This document shows, in pieces, positions 25,373 to 34,319 of a stretch of DNA of 64,000 nt (positions within the stretch are counted from its first letter, which is position 1; each line of letters begins with the position of its first letter). Location of the stretch: the NCBI RefSeq assembly GCF_023016115.1, contig NZ_JALKBH010000004.1:124001-188000 (forward strand), given 5' to 3'. This DNA comes from Alcanivorax sp. S6407 (GTDB lineage Bacteria; Pseudomonadota; Gammaproteobacteria; Pseudomonadales; Alcanivoracaceae). A program made the translations under genes and the position numbers. Under the pieces are notes generated by a model that saw nothing but the letters and a program-made list of their open reading frames with translations, made no database searches and was not told where the DNA came from.

Positions 25373-25519
25373 TGACGCATGATGCATGAAGCCCGATGCC
25401 TGACGCCCAAATTCAAAAGCCAGAACCGATAGCAGACGTCATCACCGCGGACAGAATAACCCCGGGAATAACCTCGGTTTTCTGTTTGTTCCGTCAGGCA
25501 TCGGGCCTCAGGCGTCCAG
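25373..25519. repeat. Inverted pair of GCCTGAC-type heptads upstream of the ABC exporter operon
   Basis: Five heptads (TGACGCA ... CGATGCC, TGACGCC) at 25373-25407 face about four inverse heptads at 25492-25519. The arms share a nearly identical block of about 18 bases (around CGATGCCTGACG), so a real stem can form. It occupies the gap between the ABC operon start and the PqaA-like gene end; any exporter promoter must lie inside it. Confidence 0.8.
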
Positions 25520-25531
25520 CTCATCATTATG

Positions 25532-26956
25532 TCATGAATTGGCTTCGCCGCGGGGTGAAGCACAGTCTCTTGGCGTATAGGGCAGCACCTGCGGCCGCAC
25601 CTGTACACCACTGGTATAGATTTGCTGTTGCACGCCCCACCAGCCGCCGAAACGCGCTTCCACAAACCAGCCACGATACCCCTGAGCCGGCGCTTCCAGA
25701 GACACCCGGTAGACCCCGTCGTCATCCGGGCTCAGCGCCACCGGGCGCCAGTTGGCGCCGAAAGTTGCCAGGCGGAAATCCCGCGCGTCGGGGTTATCGG
25801 CCTGCCACAGCACCATTTCACGGGGCGACTGACTGGGACGCACTTCCAGCACATTGTCTGTGACCCGGGAATCGATCGACGGCGGCGTCTCCCCCGCCAG
25901 CACCTGATCCAGCCAGTTGGCCACCTGGGCAAGTCGGGTAAGGCGCGCCATGCCATCGCCCTGGGAATGTCCGGTATTCGGGGTATAACGCAGCCAGTTG
26001 TTACCCGCGAGCCACGGGTAATAAAAGCGCCAGCTATCACTGACGAAGTAGGGGTCACCGGAGGCATTGATCACCAGCTTGGGCAGCGTGAGCTGCTCCC
26101 GATAGGCCCAGGGATCTACCTGATCGAGCATGGTCTTGCCCGCCTCGCTGCGAATCAGGCAATCAATCCCTTCCGCGCTGAACGCCTTGAGGGCCGGGGT
26201 ATATTCACCGTAGCTGGCATATTGATGATCAAACTGTCTGCCCAGATTCAGCATGTCGATGGACACCGGCACCAGTGCCCGGATGCGCGGATCATGGGCC
26301 GCCACCAGCCAGGCCGTCCAGCCGCGCTTGGATGAGCCCAGCAGGGCAAAATCCTCGATGGCTGCAGGGCCGGATGGTTCGCGGCTGAACGCCTGCACCG
26401 CATCCAGAGAGGCGATCACCGCCTTGACCATGGCATTGTGCAACGGCCATTCCCCTGGCGGCTGATCCACTGCCAGCGTCATGGAGCGAGCCAGCAGACG
26501 GTCTTCCTTGCGCGACACCGCCTCACCGGCAAACTGCAGCGGCTGGTTGGGCACCTGGCGGATATCCACCACCGGACGACAGAACAGCAGGGCCAGTGCC
26601 GTGGCCATGCTGCCCGGTGAGGTCCTCAGGGGATCGGCGGGCCGCTCTCCACCGCTGATCAGCACCAGCGCAGTACGGTCATCGCGCTCTCGCCCCGGGC
26701 ACGCCGGCGACCAGGGAACCGATACCGTTACCTCATGCTGCCAGAGAGGCTGGTCTACCTCATCGTCTCCCAGCCAGCGCTGGGACGTGACCAGCAGGAA
26801 ATGGTGATCCGCCAGCCAGCCTTCATCACTGTGATAATGCTGCCAACCGAAATCCGGTTCCGGTTTTTGCAGATATGCCGCCAGCGGCTCAGCCTGTGTC
26901 AGCACAGGAAGCAACAACAGCAAGGCGTTCATTAAGATGTCGCGGGCGGGAGTCAT
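25532..26956 (-). CDS. PhoPQ-activated pathogenicity-related (PqaA-like) protein
   Basis: Predicted exported alpha/beta-hydrolase-like protein of about 474 residues. A signal peptide (MNALLLLLPVLTQA) lies near the start; ATG 26956 or 26932 is plausible and neither has a strong ribosome site. Family features are YLQKPEPDFGWQHY, the nucleophile-type GSSKRGWTAWL near 240, VSIDMLNLGRQFDHQYASYGEYTPALKAF, KLVINASGDPYFVSDSWRFYYPWLAG and TPNTGHSQG. The last Asp and His are consistent with a Ser-Asp-His triad. PqaA proteins are known from Salmonella and many marine bacteria; the substrate is unknown. Transcribed away from the IDH gene. Confidence 0.85.
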   Translation of the reverse strand: MTPARDILMNALLLLLPVLTQAEPLAAYLQKPEPDFGWQHYHSDEGWLADHHFLLVTSQRWLGDDEVDQPLWQHEVTVSVPWSPACPGRERDDRTALVLISGGERPADPLRTSPGSMATALALLFCRPVVDIRQVPNQPLQFAGEAVSRKEDRLLARSMTLAVDQPPGEWPLHNAMVKAVIASLDAVQAFSREPSGPAAIEDFALLGSSKRGWTAWLVAAHDPRIRALVPVSIDMLNLGRQFDHQYASYGEYTPALKAFSAEGIDCLIRSEAGKTMLDQVDPWAYREQLTLPKLVINASGDPYFVSDSWRFYYPWLAGNNWLRYTPNTGHSQGDGMARLTRLAQVANWLDQVLAGETPPSIDSRVTDNVLEVRPSQSPREMVLWQADNPDARDFRLATFGANWRPVALSPDDDGVYRVSLEAPAQGYRGWFVEARFGGWWGVQQQIYTSGVQVRPQVLPYTPRDCASPRGEANS

Positions 26957-27079
26957 ATTCATCCATGAACAGGGTAACGGTGGCGGCTGCGACCTTGGTG
27001 GCATTCATTTTGCTTCATGTAGCGGGCAGAATGGAAAGCCCCATCGAGATCCGCAGTGATTGGCCATTCAGGAGGCAGT

Positions 27080-28093
27080 ATGAACGACAACACCGTAACC
27101 GTAATCCCCGGCGATGGCATTGGCCCGGACATTGTGGATGCCACCGTGCGTGTTCTCAAAGCCCTCGACTGCGGCCTGGAATTTGAATACGCCATTGCCG
27201 GCCAGACCGCCCTGGACCAGGGCAAGGAGCTGGTACCGGAAGAAACCCTGGCCACCCTGAGACGCAACCGTCTGGCCCTGAAAGGCCCGATCACTACTCC
27301 GGTGGGGGGCGGCTTCACCTCGGTGAACGTGACCCTGCGCAAGACCTTCGACCTGTTTGCCAATGTGCGCCCGGCCCTGTCCATCCCCGGGGTGAAATCC
27401 CGCTATGACAACGTGGACATCATCACCATCCGCGAGAACATTGAAGGCATCTACTCCGGATTGGGCCAGACCGTCAGCGACGATGGCGAAACCGCCGAGC
27501 TGCGCAGCCGCATCACCCGCACCGAGTCCGAGCGCCTGTTGCGCTTTGCCTATGAAACCGCCATGAAGCAGGGCCGCAAGAAAGTCACCGTGGTACACAA
27601 GGCCAACATCATGAAGTCCACTTCCGGCCTGTTTCTGGATGTGGCCCGCAAGGTACGCGAGGACTACCCGGATCTGGAACACGAAGAAATGATCGTGGAT
27701 GCCACCGCCATGCAGCTGGCCATGAACCCGCACCGCTTCGATGTGATCGTCACCACCAACCTGTTCGGCGACATCCTGTCTGACCTGTGTGCCGGCCTGA
27801 TCGGCGGCCTGGGCGTAGCACCCGGTGCCAATATCGGCGAGCACGGCGGCCTGTTCGAGGCGGTACACGGCAGCGCCCCGGACATTGCCGGCAAGGGCAT
27901 CGCCAATCCCACCGCCATCATCCTGGCCGGGGCCATGATGCTCGACTACATGGAACTGCACGACAAGGCACAGTTGTTGCGCGACACCGTGCGCGAGGTC
28001 GTCGGCAAGGGCGAAGTGGTCACTCCGGATCTGGGCGGCCGCGCCAGCACAGGCGAGTTCACTGACGAACTGATCCGCCATCTGACCGCCTGA
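27080..28093 (+). CDS. Isocitrate dehydrogenase, NAD-type
   Basis: TCA-cycle oxidoreductase of 337 residues in the isocitrate/isopropylmalate dehydrogenase family. Visible are [14 protein letters not shown] at the start, [32 protein letters not shown] (substrate loop), [61 protein letters not shown] and the cofactor loop [20 protein letters not shown]. The short length and this loop, with Asp in the dinucleotide region, fit NAD-dependent enzymes like mitochondrial IDH3 rather than the 416-residue Icd. ATG 27080 follows AGGAGG. Leu-pathway IPMDH or tartrate dehydrogenase are less likely. Confidence 0.85.
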   Translation: MNDNTVTVIPGDGIGPDIVDATVRVLKALDCGLEFEYAIAGQTALDQGKELVPEETLATLRRNRLALKGPITTPVGGGFTSVNVTLRKTFDLFANVRPALSIPGVKSRYDNVDIITIRENIEGIYSGLGQTVSDDGETAELRSRITRTESERLLRFAYETAMKQGRKKVTVVHKANIMKSTSGLFLDVARKVREDYPDLEHEEMIVDATAMQLAMNPHRFDVIVTTNLFGDILSDLCAGLIGGLGVAPGANIGEHGGLFEAVHGSAPDIAGKGIANPTAIILAGAMMLDYMELHDKAQLLRDTVREVVGKGEVVTPDLGGRASTGEFTDELIRHLTA

Positions 28094-28422
28094 AAAAACA
28101 GGTTTACCACAGAGGTCACAGGGCTCACTGAGGAAACCCCTCGTTCAGCAGGCTGTATCGGCTCCCACAGCGTCGTGACATTTTCGCTGGCGGGACATTC
28201 AGCCTGCAGAATGAGCTCCGTGCCAGTTCAAGCCCCCCCCCTCCCTGCCATCCCCCGGCCACACCGCACATCGTGACCCACTTCACACTTCTTCCGTGCA
28301 CCGGTAAGGTATTTGCTATCCCCTGTTTGGGGGATGGGGAAAGGATTGCTGCCCATCATAATGGTCGTCGCCTGGATTCATGGGGGAATCCGGCAACGGC
28401 TGGCAGTCAGCAAGGGGATACC
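28094..28422. other. Intergenic region with palindrome and poly-C tract
   Basis: This 329-base gap holds a degenerate ACCACAG-type stretch at its start (about 28106-28135), an uninterrupted C tract at 28233-28240, and the palindromic site 2 at 28318-28335. No further gene was found. It should contain the promoter of the LuxR-type regulator that starts at 28423. Confidence 0.6.
28318..28335. promoter_or_regulatory. ATCCCC-N6-GGGGAT palindrome, site 2
   Basis: ATCCCCTGTTTGGGGGAT lies 87 bases upstream of the LuxR-type regulator at 28423. A -10-like CATAAT starts about 22 bases after it, so the site would overlap the -35 region. Confidence 0.65.
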
Positions 28423-29601
28423 ATGACAACCATCACGGCCACTGCCGGTGGCGAAGAGGCAACACCATCCACAGACCTTCAGCTTAACGAGCATGAACTG
28501 CACGGCTATAACCAGCTGATCAGCACGCTGTATCGTTGCCTGCATGACAGCGCCGGGTTCGCCCCCTTCTTCAGGGCCTTCCAGGCTCACTTCAAGGCCT
28601 TGCAAGGCGGCATCCTGGGAGTCACCAGCAACCCGCAACGGCTGTGTTATGGCTGGACCTTCGGTTACCCGGAAGGGTTTGAACAGTGGTATATCAACAG
28701 CGACCTGCCGGAAAGGGATGAAGCCATCACCCGCTTCGTGAGCCAGTCACCACGACAATTCGACTCCTTTCTGAAGGGCCAGCAGGACGGCAGCATTCTT
28801 GACATGCTGAGTACCGAAAGCCGAGCCTGGGCAGAACAGAGCAACCTGATCGACAGCGCCGGTATGCTGGTGACGCAGACCGAACAGTGTCGCGTCATCT
28901 TCATGGCCAACCGCCACCAGCAACATGGCCCCTACAGTGAACGCGAACTGCTGCAGATGAACCTGCTGGCACCGCACATCGAAAACGCGGTCACCCTGCA
29001 TCTGAAGCTATATCAATCCAGTAATGACAACGAGAACCTGGCACTGGCGTTGAATCACGTGAACAAGGCGCTGGTGGTCTGCAATGCGCTGGGCAAGGTG
29101 GCCCAGGCCAACCAGGCCGCCCGGGATATTATCGATCACAGTAGCGCATTGACCCTCTCTGCAGAGGCGGCGCTGACCAGCAATAACCGCAGACTGGCAA
29201 GACAGCTGTCCGACGCCATAACCACCAGCATCATGCACTCCCATCAGGGAAAACTGGAACCGGTCACTCTTTTCATCACCGACCAGGACGAGCGCCTTGC
29301 GCTGAGTCTGGTTCCCTTGATCGCAGACAACCCTGACAACAACGGGGTGCTGATTGAAGTCTTCAGTTTTGCGGCCAGCAAACAACCTGATCTGGAAAAG
29401 ATGCAGAGCCTGTTCCACTGCACTCCGGCGGAAGCCTCAGTGGCAGCGGCGCTGATGCAGGGGCTGTCGGCCAATGAAATTGCCGAAGAAAAAGGAGTGT
29501 CCGTCCATACGGCGCGCCAGCATATCAAGAGTCTGCTAGCCAAGAACGGCTTCGGCAAACAGACCGAGCTGATTGCCATGCTGGTGAGGGCATTGGGGTA
29601 A
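28423..29601 (+). CDS. LuxR-family transcriptional regulator (paralogue 3)
   Basis: Regulator of 392 residues with a C-terminal LuxR/GerE helix-turn-helix (about 325-390: CTPAEASVAAALMQGLSANEIAEEKGVSVHTARQHIKSLLAKNGF). The N-terminal part has no receiver Asp and no clear known sensor; its start (NQLISTLYRCLHDSAGFAPFFRAF) and middle (ERELLQMNLLAPHIENAVTLHLKL) resemble the two LuxR proteins at 31984-34190, so the three are paralogues. AAGGGG precedes the ATG. Facing it, convergently, is the TSP3 lipoprotein. An ATCCCC palindrome lies in its promoter region, suggesting control by itself or its paralogues. Signal unknown. Confidence 0.82.
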   Translation: MTTITATAGGEEATPSTDLQLNEHELHGYNQLISTLYRCLHDSAGFAPFFRAFQAHFKALQGGILGVTSNPQRLCYGWTFGYPEGFEQWYINSDLPERDEAITRFVSQSPRQFDSFLKGQQDGSILDMLSTESRAWAEQSNLIDSAGMLVTQTEQCRVIFMANRHQQHGPYSERELLQMNLLAPHIENAVTLHLKLYQSSNDNENLALALNHVNKALVVCNALGKVAQANQAARDIIDHSSALTLSAEAALTSNNRRLARQLSDAITTSIMHSHQGKLEPVTLFITDQDERLALSLVPLIADNPDNNGVLIEVFSFAASKQPDLEKMQSLFHCTPAEASVAAALMQGLSANEIAEEKGVSVHTARQHIKSLLAKNGFGKQTELIAMLVRALG

Positions 29602-29694
29602 CAAGTGGCCCGGAAGGGACACTGGGCCACCAAGACTGCCTTCCTGGTACAGCGTCAATAACAACAAGCACCATTAACTGAAGTACAAACAAAA

Positions 29695-29716
29695 GACCCC
29701 GGGAATGCCCGGGGTC
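29695..29716. terminator. Bidirectional terminator
   Basis: GACCCCGGG and CCCGGGGTC (9-bp stem, loop AATG) with AAAA before and ATTG after. It lies between the convergent LuxR and TSP3 lipoprotein genes. Confidence 0.75.
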
Positions 29717-29737
29717 ATTGCATAGCCAAAGCCACTT

Positions 29738-31810
29738 TTAGTTAGCGGTGAAATCCAGTGTGTAATGACAAACACTTTCTTCACCGGAAAGATTCCACGT
29801 CCAGGTTTCCGTTACGTCGATCGATCCGGTGATTTTCGGTGTTTCTCCTGGGTGATAGGTCGCATTCCATTCAAACGTGACCTCTGCCCATTCTGTAATA
29901 CAGGTATCTCCGCTACAGCCATAGTAAATTTGCTCTTTGGGGTCCGACCCTGAAACTGACAAGGAGAGGTCACTTTTTTCATAGGACCCAGCGCTCTCAC
30001 CATCAATGGTGAAGTAACCGCCATCGGCATACAAGCGCCAAGTCTCACTGAAGGTTTCCGACTCTCCAATCTGACCATCAACCTTGCATTGCATCGTGGC
30101 AATGCTGGTCGGATCATTCACAGGATCCAGCGCATAGGAACGCTGAGCACCATCTGAGGACGACGCCAGGGTTTCCGTAATCGTCAAATTCAAGGTAGTA
30201 GTCGGATTGTCCGGCTCCGGATCAATGCCATCCGCAATACCATCATCATCGGAATCGGTATCGAAATCATTCGGATCCAGTGCATTGGGCAGACCATCTC
30301 CGTCAATATCATCGTCTATCACATCCCCGATGCCATCGTTATCAAAGTCTTCCTGACCCGGGTTGGGGTGATTGGGTGCATTATCCAGATCATCGATAAT
30401 GCCATCCTGATCAGAATCTTCTTCGCAGGCATCACCGACGCCATTGCCGTCTGAGTCCGCCTGATTAGCGTTGGCCGTCAGCCGGCAATTGTCGTTGCTA
30501 TCGGGTACACCATCGCCATCATCATCGCTGTCACATACATCACCCAGCCCATCGCTGTCGGTATCCAGCTGGCCTGCATTCGGGATTGCCGGACAATTAT
30601 CTTCTGCGTCGATAATTTCATCGTTATCGGCATCAAGATCACAAGCATCACCGACGCCATCGCTGTCTTGATCTGCCTGATTGAAGTTCGGAACTTCCGG
30701 GCAATTATCCTCATGATCCAGAATTTCATCGTTATCCATATCCTGGTCGCAGACATCCCCGGCACCATCATCATCTTCATCTGCCTGGTTCGGGTTGGCG
30801 ATAGAAGGACAATTGTCCGCACTGTCCAGCAAGCCATCCAGATCACTATCGGCTTCAAGCTCCGGGGGTTGCACAGTTTCATCAAGCCCTTCCGGCGGAT
30901 CGACTTCTACTCCAGTCTGCTCGGTTTCAGCCTCCAGCATGGTTTCCAGGTCACTGATCAGAGTGTCGGTTCCCGGCACGGTCATACCGCCCAAATCCTG
31001 ATTCAGGTCATCCACCACATTGGTGCCGGAAAAACCGGAAATCGCCACACCTCCGACCTCACCATCAACCAGACCATCACTGACATCTTCAGCAAGCATG
31101 GCAATAACAGCATCCGAGGAAGCCGGAGTACTGGTTTTTCCGCCGATACTGGATGCCACCGCCACCAGCGCCTCATTGGCCATGCGATATTTCACTACCG
31201 ATGAATAATCTGCCTCATCCATTCCTTCGACATACAGAGGCGGGGTTTCAAACAGATTCAGATCACCATCAATGCCAAAACCCAATGCAGTGGCCACTTG
31301 CGCCTGTGCTGCAGCCAGTTCGCTGGCAAAGTTTTCCGTGGTGAGTGTTTTGTTAGCCAGCAGCTCTACCACCATGGTGGTCATGGGCGTGGCATAGACG
31401 GCTTGATTACCACTTAATTGCGACTCGGTAATGATCGTCTTTAGGGTCTGCATGGCCGCACTGCCATCGTCGGTAGACAGGTCCGTAGTTTCCTCATCAA
31501 CCGTAATAACCAGTACGAAGGGGGCCTCCACCGGTTTCAGTGTCAGCCCATCAATGGCCGCCTGCAGGTTTGTGCGTGTCTCGCCAACACTCTCGCCCAG
31601 CAGATCTGCCGCGGCCACATCAAGGCGATACGCGACAACAGGCGCATTGGCCAGCGGCCCCTTCACTGCAGCTCCGGACATTTCCATGCCCGAACTCGCC
31701 CCACCGCTACTGACAACGGGATCGCTGCCACCACCGCCACCACAGGCCGTAATAGCTGCCGCAATACTGATTGCCATGGCAGTCTTTACAAACATGCGCT
31801 TTGTATTCAT
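29738..31810 (-). CDS. Lipoprotein with thrombospondin type 3 (calcium-binding) repeats
   Basis: Predicted surface lipoprotein of 690 residues. The signal peptide ends in lipobox ITAC followed by GGGGG. Residues about 45-310 form a domain with [18 protein letters not shown], reminiscent of proteobacterial cell-surface proteins. Residues about 320-545 carry at least six Asp-rich TSP3 repeats such as [20 protein letters not shown] and [16 protein letters not shown], which bind calcium and hold paired cysteines. The final 140 residues look beta-rich with four cysteines. ATG 31810 follows GAGG at 8 bases. An ATCCCC palindrome lies upstream, and three LuxR paralogues surround the gene. A role in adhesion or in alkane contact is possible but unsupported. 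Confidence 0.8.
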   Translation of the reverse strand: MNTKRMFVKTAMAISIAAAITACGGGGGSDPVVSSGGASSGMEMSGAAVKGPLANAPVVAYRLDVAAADLLGESVGETRTNLQAAIDGLTLKPVEAPFVLVITVDEETTDLSTDDGSAAMQTLKTIITESQLSGNQAVYATPMTTMVVELLANKTLTTENFASELAAAQAQVATALGFGIDGDLNLFETPPLYVEGMDEADYSSVVKYRMANEALVAVASSIGGKTSTPASSDAVIAMLAEDVSDGLVDGEVGGVAISGFSGTNVVDDLNQDLGGMTVPGTDTLISDLETMLEAETEQTGVEVDPPEGLDETVQPPELEADSDLDGLLDSADNCPSIANPNQADEDDDGAGDVCDQDMDNDEILDHEDNCPEVPNFNQADQDSDGVGDACDLDADNDEIIDAEDNCPAIPNAGQLDTDSDGLGDVCDSDDDGDGVPDSNDNCRLTANANQADSDGNGVGDACEEDSDQDGIIDDLDNAPNHPNPGQEDFDNDGIGDVIDDDIDGDGLPNALDPNDFDTDSDDDGIADGIDPEPDNPTTTLNLTITETLASSSDGAQRSYALDPVNDPTSIATMQCKVDGQIGESETFSETWRLYADGGYFTIDGESAGSYEKSDLSLSVSGSDPKEQIYYGCSGDTCITEWAEVTFEWNATYHPGETPKITGSIDVTETWTWNLSGEESVCHYTLDFTAN

Positions 31811-31902
31811 CCCCATTCCTCAACTGAATTTTTATTATGGGCTGAAATTTTATGCAGCCCATTTCCTTCAAAAGAAAAGTAGCCAACACACACTCCTGTC
31901 GC

Positions 31903-31920
31903 ATCCCCCATATTGGGGAT
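31903..31920. promoter_or_regulatory. ATCCCC-N6-GGGGAT palindrome, site 3
   Basis: ATCCCCCATATTGGGGAT lies 92 bases upstream of the TSP3 lipoprotein start. On the minus strand a -10-like TACTTT follows about 21 bases after it. Confidence 0.65.
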
Positions 31921-31983
31921 AAGCGGCCATTAACTTTCCGGGGCATTACTTATTGTCAGGAAGGAAGGTCGCGGGACCGCAAA

Positions 31984-33156
31984 TCAGCCAGCGCTGGAAA
32001 GCAGGAAGGGAGTGCGAGGGAGGGCCACCTGCCGCTGCACCGGCAGCGCCCGGACCAGCTTGGTGAGCCGGGCCTGACTGGAGACTTCGGTTTTGATGAA
32101 GATGCTCTTGATCTGGCTGCGTACGGTGTGGATGGAAACGTTGCAGCTGACCGCAATGTCCGCGGGTTTTTCGCCCTGGGAAATCAGTGCCGCAATGCGC
32201 GCTTCCGCCGGGGTCAGATCCAGCAGCGAGGCCAGCTTGTCCAGATCGATTTCCGTTTCCAGCTCGCCATCGACCAGGTAGATCGCAGCATGGGCCGGCA
32301 CCGGCATCACGTTGCTGTCCGCGTCCGGATGCAGCGGCATCACCTGCATCAACAACGGCGTGCGGTCATAACGCCAGATCGGCACCACACCTCCGGTGAC
32401 AGGCGCATGGCCATGACCGCGATCAAATGAGGCACTCAGCAAGCGGTCCAGATTATCCTGGCCGGCCTTGTCCTGCAGACGCAGCTTGCCCGCATGCAGG
32501 CGGATGGCGGGCTCCTCACGCAGGGTCTGTCTGGCAGCATCCGAGGCATAGACCACTTCCCCGCGGGCATTCAGCAGCAACAGCGCCCGGAAGCGCCCCT
32601 GCTGCTCCAGGAAGTCCTGTTGCTGGTTGCGCTGGTGCATGATCGCTTCCAGTCGCAGCGCCCGACGGATATGCGGCGCCAGCGCGTTGAAGGCATTGGT
32701 TTCGTCACGGGTGAAATGTCCCTGACCGCCGGTGCGCTGCATGAACATCTGGATGGTCTGGCCATCATGCTGCCAGACCGTACCACTGGCACCGTGGTGG
32801 ATATCCAGATGGCGAGCCCAGTCATTGAAGAATTCGGAACAATAGAAGGTTTTCTGGTCGCAGATCCCATCCAGAAAAGAAGAATAGAACTTGCCTGCGG
32901 GCAAGGTGGAAAGCCCCGGCCGCCACGGACAGAGATTCACATAGTGATCGACAAATGCCTGGTAGGCGCTGGCATCCGTGTTCACCTGCACGCCATTGAA
33001 GACCTGGTCCGCATCCTTGTTCATCACCAGAATACGCGCCGAGCGACTGCCGGACAGGCTGACGATCCGGTTCAGGAATTCCTGCCAGCCAGATGCGTCA
33101 TACGGTGCGTAGTACAGGGCATCCAGTAAGGATTCCAGCCCCTTGCCAGTGAACAT
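31984..33156 (-). CDS. LuxR-family transcriptional regulator (paralogue 1)
   Basis: Regulator of 390 residues. The C-terminal helix-turn-helix (LLDLTPAEARIAALISQGEKPADIAVSCNVSIHTVRSQIKSIF) is LuxR/GerE type, at about 315-375. The N-terminal region starts ESLLDALYYAPYDASGWQEFLNRIVSLSG, closely parallel to paralogue 2, and includes FNALAPHIRRALRLEAIM before a coiled stretch and a PAS-like segment (LLLNARGEVVYASDAARQTL). ATG 33156 follows AGAGG; an earlier in-frame ATG at 33177 lacks one. It lies 74 bases after paralogue 2 on the same strand with no palindrome between, so the two probably share a transcript. Confidence 0.82.
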   Translation of the reverse strand: MFTGKGLESLLDALYYAPYDASGWQEFLNRIVSLSGSRSARILVMNKDADQVFNGVQVNTDASAYQAFVDHYVNLCPWRPGLSTLPAGKFYSSFLDGICDQKTFYCSEFFNDWARHLDIHHGASGTVWQHDGQTIQMFMQRTGGQGHFTRDETNAFNALAPHIRRALRLEAIMHQRNQQQDFLEQQGRFRALLLLNARGEVVYASDAARQTLREEPAIRLHAGKLRLQDKAGQDNLDRLLSASFDRGHGHAPVTGGVVPIWRYDRTPLLMQVMPLHPDADSNVMPVPAHAAIYLVDGELETEIDLDKLASLLDLTPAEARIAALISQGEKPADIAVSCNVSIHTVRSQIKSIFIKTEVSSQARLTKLVRALPVQRQVALPRTPFLLSSAG

Positions 33157-33230
33157 GGTGCAACCTCTGTTTATCAACCCCCGGGCGTATTACCGCCCAC
33201 AATAACAATATCCATTTCCGCGTTCAGGAC

Positions 33231-34190
33231 TCACACCGGCAGATTCAACACCAGCGCGGTCAATTGTGACTGGGAGTGGGCTCCCGTCTTGCGGTATATA
33301 TTCTTGATATGGTGACGCACGGTGTGCACCGATAATGCTATATCGCTGGCGATATCGGCAGGGCGGCGCCCCTGGGCAATCAGGCTGGCGATCCTGGATT
33401 CCGACTCGGTGAGCCCCAGCCATTGACCAATCACCTCTTCCTCGCTGCTTTCATCCGTGGCATCGCCGACCAGAAACACGGCGACCAGACCATGGGACTG
33501 GAACAGTTTTTCATCCCGTGGCTGCACGGTGCTGACCAGCAATCGCACGGACTCCTGCGCGTCCTCCATGACACTGATCATGTCCGTATGTTTGCGCTCA
33601 AAACATTGCTGAATCAGGGCATCCAGCTCGGCCTGCTTGCGACGTCCCGACAGGCGCAAGCGGCCTTCATCCAGCCCCACGGCCGTGGTTTGTGACAACT
33701 GCCGCTCGGCTTCCACAGAAAGAAACACCACGTTTTTCTGACCATCCAGCAACAGCAGCGCGCCCTGCTTCTGTCGGTGCACCGCGGCCTGACGGTCATG
33801 CAGTAGCCGGGAAGACTCTTCCTGGCGCATGGCCCTGGCGATATGGGGCATCAAGGTTGTCATCATCGACGTTTCGTCAGGGGAAAACTCTCCCCGATCC
33901 GCCGGGCGCTGTACAATCAGCTCCACCAGCGCGCCATCAATTTCATGGCGGACCGCACACAGGGAAAACTCCGCATCCCCCCGTGAGCCAATATCACAGG
34001 CCGCTTGCGGAACACGGCTCTGGTAGCCCGCAATGGGCTGACCGCTTTCCTTGTTCAGCAACAATAGCTGCGCGGTCTCACCACCACTGATCTCACTGAT
34101 CCGGCCAAGACAATCCTGCCAGCCATTCTTCTGATGCGCCGCAAAGTAGATCGCATCCATGACCTCTGTCAGCTCTTTTTCCCCGAGCAC
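33231..34190 (-). CDS. LuxR-family transcriptional regulator (paralogue 2)
   Basis: Regulator of 319 residues when started at GTG 34190, which has GGAGGA 6 bases upstream. A longer frame exists but would run through the palindrome and promoter region. The N terminus ELTEVMDAIYFAAHQKNGWQDCLGRISEISGG matches paralogue 1. A PAS-like segment (LLLDGQKNVVFLSVEAERQL) lies in the middle, and the LuxR/GerE helix-turn-helix is at the end (GLTESESRIASLIAQGRRPADIASDIALSVHTVRHHIKNIYRKTG). Site 4 of the palindrome family lies 55 bases upstream. No receiver or autoinducer domain is recognisable. Confidence 0.82.
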   Translation of the reverse strand: MLGEKELTEVMDAIYFAAHQKNGWQDCLGRISEISGGETAQLLLLNKESGQPIAGYQSRVPQAACDIGSRGDAEFSLCAVRHEIDGALVELIVQRPADRGEFSPDETSMMTTLMPHIARAMRQEESSRLLHDRQAAVHRQKQGALLLLDGQKNVVFLSVEAERQLSQTTAVGLDEGRLRLSGRRKQAELDALIQQCFERKHTDMISVMEDAQESVRLLVSTVQPRDEKLFQSHGLVAVFLVGDATDESSEEEVIGQWLGLTESESRIASLIAQGRRPADIASDIALSVHTVRHHIKNIYRKTGAHSQSQLTALVLNLPV

Positions 34191-34245
34191 CCATATTCCT
34201 CCCCGTTCCTCAATTCTTACCTTAATGACCGGGCATGGCTTGCAC

Positions 34246-34263
34246 ATCCCCCATTTGGGGGAT
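34246..34263. promoter_or_regulatory. ATCCCC-N6-GGGGAT palindrome, site 4
   Basis: ATCCCCCATTTGGGGGAT is the most symmetrical copy. It lies 55 bases upstream of LuxR paralogue 2, and on the minus strand a -10-like CATTAA starts about 19 bases after it. Confidence 0.65.
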
Positions 34264-34274
34264 TGATAGCAAAA

Positions 34275-34292
34275 CGCCCGCAAAAGCGGGCG
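34275..34292 (-). terminator. Terminator of hemH
   Basis: CGCCCGC and GCGGGCG (7 bp, loop of 4). Read on the minus strand it is followed by TTTT. It lies 28 bases after the hemH stop. Confidence 0.8.
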
Positions 34293-34319
34293 CTGAATAA
34301 AGGCAAAAAGGGAACGCGG

